Shown here: positions 50,348 through 61,300 of the stretch, piece by piece
Numbering within the stretch: position 1 is the first letter of the stretch
Layout: each line of letters opens with the position of its first letter
NCBI GenBank assembly: GCA_020726505.1
Contig: JAHLEZ010000010.1
Location: forward strand, 496,001 to 560,000
DNA from: Leptodontidium sp. MPI-SDFR-AT-0119
Taxonomy: Eukaryota > Ascomycota > Leotiomycetes > Helotiales > Leptodontidiaceae
Length of the DNA stretch: 64,000 nucleotides
Reading direction: 5' to 3'
Notes under the pieces: model-generated
What the model saw: only the letters and a program-made list of their open reading frames with translations
Told to the model about the DNA's origin: nothing
The model's database searches: none
Translations under genes and position numbers: made by a program

Positions 50348-52651
50348 TCAAACGTCCACATCTGATGTACTCGTTGATCTGTGCAGCATGGTCTCCTTCG
50401 CCGGGAACAATTTACTGAGAAGGATATGTAGTCCAGCTGCAACACCAAATCCGTAAAAATGGCCAAGGTAGTAGAAATCCATTGGGCCGTCTCCAATATC
50501 AACCTTTGGATTAACCTGGGAGGGGACGTTAGAAATCACATTTCCCTTGCTGCGAAAGGATTACCTACCGACCTGGCAAAGTCAGGAAGGAGCGGTACGA
50601 ATCCAACAAGAAATGCGACGACCGCACGCCAGTTTGTGCCATACTTGCTGTATGCGTATGTGCCGTCAGGGCGATACATGTCCAGAACAGATAGGACCTG
50701 CCTGTGCACGATCCAGTAGTCGGCAATCAAGATGCCGGAAAGCGGAGCAAGCCAAGTGTAGCCAGACATGAAGTTGATGGGAGATTCTGCGGAGGAGAGA
50801 ATATGCCAAGGAGTCATCGCCCATGCTCCAATGGCTGCGCATATAAACTGACCCCGTCGAATGTTGATGTAATCTTACCTGGGAAGTACGCAGGTACGAA
50901 GGCGCGCGGCATTGAAAACCGGCCATCTGGTTAAGCGAGAGTTTGTTGCAGCAAGACCCTCGATTTCCAAAGTTATCGTACGTTTTCACGACATTAATAA
51001 ATGTAAACATTTTATTGATATGAAATTTAGATGTTAAAGTTTAACCTCTATAAGAGAGAATTTAATTTAATAGTGGAGTTTCTCGGATGCACTCTTTTGA
51101 AAACGATAGTATTTTGGTGCTCCTTTAAATGGCCGGATTTCAATGCCGCGCGCTTCGTAGAGTAGACAGATCAGTTGCCACCGATATGGAGTTGGCGGAG
51201 ATATTGACTCCAATTGATGCAATGAGGAACGCAAGTGCACAGAATAAAGCTGCAGCTCTTCCACCCAATAGACAAGTATCAGCGTTTCCACTTCCTTCTT
51301 TGGAAGTATACGTACCTTTGAGGTCCAGCTATCAACAATGAGAAGGGGATCCCAGAGTAGCTCTCTGTACAAAATCTTATAGATCATTTGGCGCCAATGA
51401 TTCCAAAAAGCATCATAGCAATGAAGACGATTGGGGTTACAAGAAGCTGGATGTATGGACTGTTGGGCTTCTTCGGGTACCGAGCAAAATCGTTCCTGTA
51501 AAGTCAGCCACTGAAGTGGTGAGTTAAGCGAGGGTGCGAACATGTTGATAGCTAGAGTTGGGAAGTTCCCCACCATCGCATAAATTCCATTCATTATGGC
51601 CCAACCTAGTTTAGGGCCTTGGACTTGGTTACCCTGACAGAATATAGCCTCGCCGCCAATTGGATTCGTTCTTAAGTAGAGGTTGTTGTCGGGAGCTTGG
51701 AGCGCTCACCAGGGATAGACACAAGAAACCCAACAATCGCAAACCCTGCGATGGGAGTAACGATGCTCTTAGGGGTAAAGAACCAGCTAACTTGATGAGG
51801 CGGAATATAGTGGAAAGGTAAACAGACAATCCAGTATAAAGTAGCAGACCATAAACCTGGTTGTGATGTTTGCGGATTCGGGAAGTTGATTTGGCACGTC
51901 ACGGAACCTTAGCCATATCGCGAGGATCATCGATTCTGTTTGCATTAGATGTCTATCATCTGCCCCAAGAAGTCGTACTTACGGATACACTCGGCTCCTG
52001 TGTATGTCCCAATACCGTACCAGAACACATAGATGATGATAACATATGCAAAGTAGAACCCATATGCGCTTCTGGCTTGAATCTGGCATACTTTTTAGTC
52101 GAGATAAACACGGTGTCGAAGTTACGCAGCTTACGGTGAAGGGTTTGTGAAGTCTAACACCGATCAAACCGTTGTATGTGACTAGGGTCATCTGACTTAT
52201 TTCAAAGCCATGCAGTAAGCAGCGATCGGGGATAATGAATAGAAAGCAACGACCCCCAGTCGAACTCAAAACTTACCAACCAAAGCTGTAGTAAAGTTGC
52301 CGATGGCAACAGCCACCAGAGCCAGTTTTCACAACAGCCCAATTGCAATAAGAGACTATCCAATTCGAGACAGCAAAGGCGTCCGAAATCCAGTAGGTCA
52401 CGACTATTGTAGAACCCTAGTTGGCATAAAACTTTGTACCAGCGTGCCCTCTGGATACGAGGAACCGTCTTACAGTTGTATGTACGCCACGTTTGATATC
52501 CCGGGAAAACGGGATCGAGGTCTGGGTCTGATTGGTGCAAGTTACGGAATGTCGATGCTCTTGACTGACCTTTATTTGACCATTTGCTCCTTGGATCCAT
52601 GCGGCTGCCATTAACGGAGATTGAAGCTTTCCCCTTGACTCGATTCCACAT
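50348..52651 (-). pseudogene. NCS1 nucleobase/uracil-allantoin-type permease relic, split by a MITE
   Basis: NCS1 segments appear in correct order on the minus strand: W...WSNK then DLDPV...TWRTYN (52600-52480), YWISDAFAVSNW, VAVAIGNFTTALVG, YVFWYGIGTYTGAEC (about 52040), IPPHQVSWFFTPKS, LGWAIMNGIYAMVGNFPTLAIN, LLWDPLLIVDSW, SISVATDLSTL (about 51190-51160). After the MITE come YINIRRGQFICAAIGAWAMT, SGYTWLAPLSGILIADYW and PAKETM. The last intron (50516-50568) is still canonical. Breaks are a 2-bp deletion in the IYWIV segment (near 51840), a frame change before YINIRRG, and the 261-bp insertion at 50897-51157. The ancestral protein would be a 12-helix plasma-membrane purine/pyrimidine importer. 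It is divergent from the adenine deaminase relic next door. Confidence 0.83.
50897..51157. mobile_element. MITE (261 bp) inserted in the NCS1 permease relic
   Basis: Terminal inverted repeats of about 30 bp. The left end (50897-50926) reads CGAAGGCGCGCGGCATTGAA followed by AACCGGCCAT. The right end (51129-51157) is its reverse complement with a one-base gap and one substitution. TA flanks both sides (50895-50896 and 51158-51159). The interior is AT-rich and non-coding. Removing the element with one TA joins SISVATDLSTL to PAYFP in frame, matching uninterrupted NCS1 permeases. The CGAAG start and TA duplication suggest mobilisation by a Tc1/mariner-type transposase; its arms are not the same as those of the full element at 43078. 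Confidence 0.87.
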
Positions 52652-53430
52652 AGACCTGTTTACGGCCTCGGACGATCCAACCTCGACAAGCTCCGAGGCT
52701 GGCTATTCCTCGGTATTTTCCATTATCTTGATGGTTCCGTTGACTTTCGATCGTCCAATCTCCGACTTTACTTCTGGGAAGAACGAGCGAGTGTGTAAAA
52801 GCTTCCTACATGCGAATATAACAAACTTTGTAGTTGGCCAGCCGAGTCAACCTGACCAAGCTTCGCTGCTGTGCCCGAAGACCTTATCTCAAGACCCACA
52901 CCATCTCCTAAGTATGACTTGTCGTACTGGAGCCCAGCAATCACATCAAGATCTAGCTTGGAATCGCCATATTCTGAATATCAGCTTACGGACAGTGGAT
53001 CATGCCCGGCCGGCTCCGTGACAGAACGAGGATGTTGACAGTGGGATCTAAAGTCCTTAGATGAAGCGCCAGTACGGTCCAAGCCAAAGATGGGTTAACA
53101 TGTAGATTCAAGAGGCATACATGGATCTGCGGGTCTTCTGGGAACTCAAGTCAACATTATCAAAGTACGGTTACATAAGCCTCAAGGGTGAGATGGACGA
53201 GCTGAGATATGGGCTTTTGGGACCCAGGTGTGACAATGAGAATGCTGCATCTTGTTAAGATTAGGCAGTATTCAGTGGCTACTGGATGCTTGGATGAGAA
53301 GTTCGGATTTCCTGCGAAGAGTAAGAGACGGTTGCACCAGTACAAGCCAGATCGAGATACCAGTAAGCAAATCACAGGCAGCATCCCGCCAATCCACAAC
53401 TCCGGGTCAACAGGTGCTCATCTTCTTTCG
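52652..53430. other. Divergent spacer between permease and deaminase relics
   Basis: Presumably the former shared promoter region. Frames on both strands (for example 52584-53021 plus) have no recognisable domain. The deaminase frame is open back to 53209, but that leader does not look like the family. Confidence 0.4.
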
Positions 53431-53439
53431 ATAACAGTG

Positions 53440-55000
53440 GATGAGTTGATGCAGCTGGGACTGGTTGCACTGGGGACACAGGCCCCTTCTCTTATCATCC
53501 GTGGTGCAAATATCCTGGCTCTTCATACAGGAGAGCTTCTTGGACGGGATATTGTTATAAAGGGCCGACACGTAGCAGCGATAACGCCATGGAATCACTT
53601 TTTAGATGCAGAAAAAGTGATAAAAGCCACTGGCAAATTCGTCTCTCCAGTATTTATCGATGCTCACATACATATGGAATACACGAACCTTATTTCAGGA
53701 GAGCTCGAAAGGTTAAGCGTGCCAAGAGGTACGACAACTGTTCTGGCAAATGCAAATTGTATTGTCAATGTCTTTGGTGAACGTGGAATGGACTTCATGG
53801 TCAGTGTTTCCCAATACTCTACGTCAGGAGAATTCCTGACAGCTCTCAGGCACCACTTCGAATCTTCCGGCAGGTCTCTCACAAAATACCTGGGAACTCT
53901 CCCGAGGTTGAGCTTGGTGGAACATCTGTACCGACTGCTGAACTTTGTGAGAGGGTCTCTCGGTCCAGCGCAGCTACACTTCGAGAAAGCAATCCGTTTT
54001 CGCTGGACATCGCGTCGGCCCAAAAACAGGCTGCGGCTCTCTATGCCGGAAAGTGCATCACAGGACATTCGGCCTTGCTTGTGAACGAGCCTTTGTGGGC
54101 TTATGCCGCGGGGGGATTGGCGATGATCATAATGCCCACCAACCCCGTGATGTTGTCGAGAGACTCCGGTTGGGGATGATGCTGACAGTGATGAGTGGGA
54201 GCATGAATTTGAATATCGAAAGTGTTGTCAGTGTCATTCCACTGCTGAAAGATGGACTCGGGCATGTATCATTCTGTGTAGACGACAAGCTGGCGGAAGA
54301 TCTGGATTCTGAAGGGCACATTGATCATCAAGTCCGTAGAGCCATCAGTCTTGGTGTCAGACCGATGGCGGCGTACAAAATGGCAACTCTGAACGCTGCA
54401 GCTTATTATCTATCGTCTGGATCATCTTATTGGAAGCATCACTCCTGGCAAGCTGGCAGATCTATTGATTCTAGACAATCTAGAAGATGCAAGGTCAGTA
54501 AATGCTTCAATTCCCATACCCATAACCTCGGCTAAGTTACAAAAGACCCAGTGCTGTTGTGGTCAATGGAGTCATTATGGCAGAATGCAACCAACCTTTG
54601 TTCAAGAACTCCAACAAAGTTCCTGAATTCACCCTCAATAGTATACACATCAACCCATATTTCCGGAATGCCTCTCTGCTTTTCGGGTAGAGCCCAAGAA
54701 AGGGAGGAAACAGGCATGGGTACAAGCCATGGAGATGTACGACGGATATTTCAAGCGAACTTTCCATACGCTTCTTCCCATGTCGTCTTCTGGGTCCATC
54801 GAAGGAAATACGAGTAGAGACGTTCTCAAAGTCGTAGTAATCGATAGACACACCATGGTACTCCAGGACGATATGGAAGAAGAAAGCGTCCTCAATACAA
54901 AGCAGCGTTTGCCTGTGAGAGTCTGCTGCCGATGTCCGAGTCACACCCATGAAGTCCATAAGATGAGTGCCACAATTACACAGGAAGGCTTACCGTCGAG
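53440..55000 (+). pseudogene. Adenine deaminase (bacterial-type Ade/amidohydrolase) relic with several frameshifts
   Basis: The enzyme would convert adenine to hypoxanthine and ammonia. Recognisable parts in order: LIIRGANILALHTGELLGRD (composite domain), FVSPVFIDAHIHMEYTNLIS with the metal-binding HxH, VPRGTTTVLANANCIVNVFG, then in another frame ALYAGKCITGHSALL...LWAYAAGG. In a third frame come IGDDHNAHQPRDVVERLRLG and VRRAISLGVRPMAAYKMATLNAAAYY, and in a fourth ITPGKLADLLILDNLEDAR. The C-terminal domain remnant GNTSRDVLKVVVIDRH is near 54810. Frame changes fall near 53900, 54115 (one base short in a G-run) and 54425. With the neighbouring NCS1 permease it forms a decayed purine uptake and deamination pair. 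Confidence 0.82.
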
Positions 55001-55378
55001 CCTATGCATTGAGAACGGAAGGTGAGATGTCGACTTAGTTGAGGCTAGCACTGGAGGTTAGCTCTTCGATGGACCCTACGAATTCTCTTTCCAAGACAAA
55101 TACAATGCCATTTGAATCTTATGGCAGAAGCAGTGACATAGATATGTCCTCACCGAAGTGCAATCGAAATGGTGACCCGCAGCTACATGGCATTTTAAAC
55201 AGAGTTGCTGTATATGACTAAACAAAAAACACAGCAGTGATTTCTAACAATTGCCAAGGAACGGGGTATCATATTCAGAAAAATGTAAAATATCCCACCA
55301 CGCTTTTCCCGTAAATCATCCCTCGTAAAACGTCACTAAAGTCAAAGAAACTGGAGGAATGTATCCCTATATATAAGA
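55001..55378. other. Intergenic spacer downstream of the RasGAP gene
   Basis: The 3' flank of the minus-strand RasGAP and the end of the deaminase relic. No additional gene seen. Confidence 0.4.
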
Positions 55379-58300
55379 TCATGCAATGATAAGCTGATAT
55401 ATGTTAGAAGGTTGTTTGGACATTACTCGGGCGGCGAGACTTACCTCAATGAGACGGTCAGTCAGTGCAGTACATTGCCTGTCGTTTTCGTTGACTGAAT
55501 GGAAGGTGGAGGAGCGCCATAGTCCACCAAAACCTATGCCATCGAGAACATCTTCCAACATTTCCGAGGTATCAACACCACCAGAGAACTTTGGGTTCGA
55601 TGTCAGGGTCCTCATCAATAGATGGGCAGACTCTAGCGTCATGGCATTTTGGCATGAAATCAGAACGTCGTCGAGAATACGTATTACAGGTCCGCAGCTG
55701 TCACACAAAGGTCAGGGGTGTTCCATGAATATCAAAAAGAGGCACTTACAGATGAAGAATCACAGTCGGTCGTCTTATGGCAACTCGATTCAGCCACAGC
55801 AAGCCTCGGTTCTGTACTATGTCTTCCAGATAGTGGAAATCGACGATACTGATAGCAGCATTTAGCAACAGCTCCTTGTCCTTGACCATTTGGAGATCTA
55901 TCATGTTCAGTACGCCTTCTGCGGTAATTTCGTCATCCACAGAAGTCCAGCCTGCGAGCCAAAGGTTTTCTTTTGATTCTTCTGGGGTCATTGCTCGAGA
56001 AATGAGCAAGCCGAGGTAAGGAAATGCACTAAGATCTTTCGGCGACCTCGTCTCAAGTGCTGAGTTCGACGTGGTAATTTCCAAAAATGTCGACAGTACT
56101 CGAATTGCTGTCGCCTTGGTCACTGAATCGGTGAGCCCTTTGACCAACGAAGCACAAATTGCGAAGTGAAAGTTCTCAATATTGAAGTGGATGCCGTAGA
56201 TTTCGTCAAGCTGCAAAGCGGCATCTTCGAGTGGAACTCTTCCCTGTAGTAAAGTTGGCACCATCCGACCACTTTTGAATTCCCCTGATGTGGCAATGTT
56301 GTTGAGCACGGCATCCAGGAACAAGGCTGTGCAGTTGAATAGCATTAGCGGAACGAGCCTGACAAGCGACAGTGCTAGCCAGAACATCTGCATCCCGTAG
56401 CGAGAAGCCGATGGTAGCTTGTCCATCATCTTAGTTAGTGATGTGACGATAGCAATAAGCATCTCACCGTCATTCTCTTCCATGAAGCGGCTAATGCTAC
56501 TCCTGAGAGCCACAAGGACTTGGTATAAGAGGTCATCGTCCACATCCTCGCGTGCTAGACATCCCATCACTGTAAATGCACGAGGCTGAATTGCAGGATT
56601 GCTCTGGAAGGCAGTACTGGCGACCAAGCTCATCCACCGGGAACGCCATGCGTTTGACATGTCAACTGTCACAGCGGCTACCGTACTTATTTCGGCCAGC
56701 AGGACTGCCAGAGATTCGGTTGCAATTAGAGAAGGAATCCCCGAGTCCTGTGAAGATGCAATGGACACGCCATCTCTAGTCGGAATGTTGAACAAAGAAT
56801 CGGTTCGTGGCTCGGAGAGTGAGGTAAGTAGAACCTTCAACCGGGCAAGCTTACTTTCTTCCAGTCCGAAGGTGGTACATATTGCATGGACTGTGTTGAT
56901 GAGTAAACGATGAACCATCAGTCTTACATCTGAAGACCCGGTATTCGCAAGCATGGTGACAAGGTGGAAGAGCTCTGGCAAATATAGCTGGGATTGAGCT
57001 CCACTGTCGAAGGACGTCGAAAGACAGAGTCGAATGAGCACGCATATCTCACCCCAGACAGTGTTCTCCGGGAGGTGTCTCGTAGGTCGCAATGAAGTCC
57101 GGTTCAGAGCTTTGCGGAGCCGCGAAAGCAGTTTGCCTCGGATGCTGACTGTTCCGAGTGAAGCAATCACGGATCCAAGTACCTCTGTGCGTTCGTCATT
57201 CACGCCGAAACTCAACGCAGCCTTAACAACCTCGTCCAGGAATATATCGGTATATATCTCGTCGCCGGTGATAGCAGGCCAGACATTCTGCTCCAAAGTT
57301 GTACCAAGGGCGATGTCAGAAATTGCCACCTCAATAAGCCTCCGGAATATCGCGGCAACCTTTTCTCGTGCCTTGTCGCTGTCCAAGTCATTGGGTATCA
57401 GGCTTGTCCTCAGACCTGGCAGCCATGGCGCCATATAGGCAAGACTCATCGGTCGTTGGGAATACGGGAAGCTCTCCCATCCCACAAAGAATTCATTGAG
57501 GAAATCGGCTGTGAGCTGTGGCTCGGATTGAGCAAGCTGTTGGCTTATGTCGACGATGAAGTGAGATGGATTCAACGGAACACACAGTTCTTAGATAACG
57601 TCAGCATACTAGCACACTGTTGCGGATCGAACTAATTGGCTCGTACCTTTTGCGCTCAAGAACTTAGAATCTGCGGCAAATTTAAAGGCACGGCAGAGGG
57701 CGCACAAGAGGTTGTAAGAAGCCAACCGAAGCACTTGATCGGAACTTGCCATGTTGGTGAGGGCAATATTTAGAAGCGTACCAGGGACATCCTGTGGTCG
57801 TACAAGCCTCTCGAAAGACTTGAGGGTTCTCAACTCTTTTCCATATTTGACCTTGGCGCCCCGGATAGCCTGAAGAACGTCCGGCTTCCTAGGGCTCGTA
57901 AAGTACATGACAATTTTCCCGTTTTCCGTGCGAAGACCGAAGGCTGAATCATCTTCAGTTTGGATCGAGGTCGGTGCTTCATCAACCTCGGAGAGACGGA
58001 AGATATCGTTGACGGTTGCATGTAATCTTAATCCAGGCACAACTTCTTGCTTCTTCGTGGTGGTGACCTGGACGAACTGACTTCCCACCTTGATCACCAC
58101 TTCAATCTTGCCTTTAGTCTTTGAGAGTCGGACAATTGGCTGGAATACGTATCTCGTGTCCGTGACAACGCTAATTGTCTCTTTCGGCAGGTGGAGTTGA
58201 CTGAGGTGGAAATGCGCCTGGAGGTCTTGAAGGCTGCCGATAAGATGATAGTCAACGTTCTTTGGGTGAAATGCACTGTTTTCACTCTTTGCAGCTAGCC

Positions 58301-61300
58301 TTAAGATTCGTCGAAAACATTTCCTATCACTGAATAAGTAAATGCGCGATAAACAAATAGCCTTTGACGACTCACCTGAAAGCGCTGTTCATGTTGTAGA
58401 CATAAACTCTTGACAGCTGTTTCGACAGTTCTGATGGGGTAAGGAGATCCAGTTTTCGGAACAATGCGTCTTGAGGCTCGTTCTGGCCGTTGTAACAGGT
58501 TGCATCTATAAGGATGCCAAACGGCCGATGCCACATGCGACTTGCAATCTGCAGAATGATTAGCAATGCATAGAACCGGGTTTGTTACACACCTTAAGAT
58601 ATCCAAAAAGGAGAAGCTCGTAATCAGTCGTCTCGGTATCTATGTTGCGAAGTATGATACAGATCATTGGTAGGCCATCCTAGATTCCTTTAGCGTTGGT
58701 GAAAAAAACTTGGTTGCGCTGTTGCTTACTTTGCTTTCACCACCGTCATATACAGCACGGGTTGAGACAAGAGACTCGGTGTTTCTGCCAGCGTTCCTGA
58801 GCATGAAGTGCTGAAAGCGCGAGTATGAAGGTGGACTGTTCGAGGAAATGGCGGGTCGATTCCAAGAAACATCCATTGGTGGGGGGCCCAGATTGGTAAT
58901 GAGCTTGCGCAAGGCCTCTAAAATCGGAATCTGACCCTTGGTGACATCCAGGAGAGAGCGGACGGCTCCTTTCCTCTCTCTGATGACAATTTTCTGTCGA
59001 ACATGGTCCCAGTGGTCGTACAAAAATCGATGCAAGGCGACGCAAGATCCAAAATCAAAGGATTCCGACTCGACGACGGGCTCGGCCATATTTGGCGGTA
59101 CCTGCTAGGATGAGAAACTATTGTTCAGACTTGGGAGGGAGTACTTACAGAGATCTCTCGCAGGAAAGTTGTCACACGATAGATGTTTTGCGTCAGAAAA
59201 TCGTTGAGTGGGAACATATATGGCTCCTTTGCGCCAAACAGTACGTTGTTGGCCAAATTCTGAACGACTTTTGCAATGAGAAGCAGCCCACGCCTCATCT
59301 CTTTTGAGGGTGCCGTTGTGATCAAGCCTTCGACGTCAGGTGCTACAATTGCAGGACAGAAAAATCGTAGGAATATGAATGCCCCAACAGCTGTGAATTT
59401 GGCTTCGGGGAATCTTTTCATCACAGCGGATGATATCTAAGACTCACATTAAACCATGCAACACGACTTCAGAGTGCCTAAAAAACTTACGATGCTACAT
59501 ATTTTCCTAAAGGAAACGGGTATATGCGCGGCGGAATTGCAAATATCGTCGATAAAAACCTTTGCGACAACACGGAGTTGCAAAGCATTCTTCTGAAGTT
59601 CCTCGGCAGATGAAGTACGAGCAGGATCCAGCTCAAGATCGAGATCTTTGGAGGTCAGCACAAGCCGCTCCAAGACTCGTTGAAGAGTGGCTTTCAGATA
59701 TGCAGCGCCTTTCCACTTTGCGTAGACCGAAAGCATTTTGGTGGCGACACAATTCCTACGTAGCAACTCGGCTTCGTTTTCTGCTGCTTGTCAGTGGTGA
59801 ATTCATTGCGAGGGTTAGACACGAATGAACCTGTTTCTTCGACTTCATGCTCAATGAGAGCTTCTAACAACACGAAGCCCAGGCCTCTTGAATCGAATAT
59901 ATTGAGGAGGGAAATTGTCATCTCGTCTACTTCCGTGCTTGGGCAAGCATCGCAGAGTGCGATAGTCAAGGCCATATCGTTAATGAGCAGCTATTCAGCG
60001 ATTAATTCAATTTCCGGGAACAGTGTAAGTTTGAAGTACCTCTAGAAGTTCATCATATTTCTCATTGACGGCGGTGTCCGAAAGGTTGTTGAATTCCGCT
60101 CCTTGGATGAGGATATTGCAAAGAACTTTGACGAAAGCAGTACGTATATCCAGATCCTCGTGGTACCCAATTCCCAATGAATGCTTGAGACCAACATCGA
60201 TATTTGCACTTAACAAATTGGAGAGCGCGCTGATAGCAAGCTCAGAGGGTGTCATGGAGTCGTCGCTAACAGCTGTCGTCAATCGAACTTCATTCCTTCC
60301 GATCTCTGCCGTCTCAAAATTCAGTAGAGAAAGGAAGCGATTGAAGTAAGTGTGGAACATCTGAGACTTGAGATCGCTCGTATCTGCGTCCGTCTGCCCT
60401 TCTGCAGGCTGGAGAGGCAGCCGGTAGGTGAGATCTGCCAAGGCCTTCAGACATGCCCGATCTAAATCTCTCTGAAGCCTGTTAAGCTCATCAAGCCGAG
60501 CACCAGCAGATACCAAAGCATCTTTGGGGCTTCCAGGACGAGCTATCCAGCTGAATATAACCTCCAACAGCTGATTCCTGACGCGGACATCGTTCCTGAG
60601 GTTCAGAAGCTCCTTCTTCTGCGTAATTGTCTCGCAAAGCTGGCATATTTTAATCTTCACTCTCAGGATACTTGCACCTTCCGCCAGATCATCCAGGAAT
60701 TTAGCAAAGTTGAGCGTCAATGCACCGACATCGATGGATGATGCTGAACCAGCTTCTGCAGGGCCGCCCAATCGCTCCACAATACTTCGCAATAATGCAG
60801 CGGCCTGCTCTGCAAATATAACGCGCGAATCGATTGATAGAGAAGTATTCGTTCGGGAGGTGTCGAATAGCACTCCAAGCTCGGATTCAAGCGCCTCGAA
60901 AAGCGGGAAGTAAAGCGACGGGGAGAGCTCGGTTGACAACGTCTCCCTTGTTGCTTCCCGTATTCTGACATTGTTACTTGCCAGGAGTTGAATGCTCTGT
61001 TTCATGTATTTACTGAGAAGTGTCTCGTCATAAGTATCTGGGAATACCCTGTCGATCCACCTCAACCCAGCGAGACTTGTGTCTTCAATAGTCACGGCAA
61101 GGTCGGATATGCAAGCGCCCCCAAGGGAGGCTAGAAATCCAGAGTAATTTCGCCACTCTACAAGCAGCCTCTCTTCCAACATCTCAGACGAGCGAGAAAA
61201 TATCTGTTTCGAGGTTCTGAACCAGTAGTCGAAGACAGTCTCCCATGCGGTCAGAATACCAGCAGTGGGATATTGTATTTGTCGCAGAATACCACGAAGA

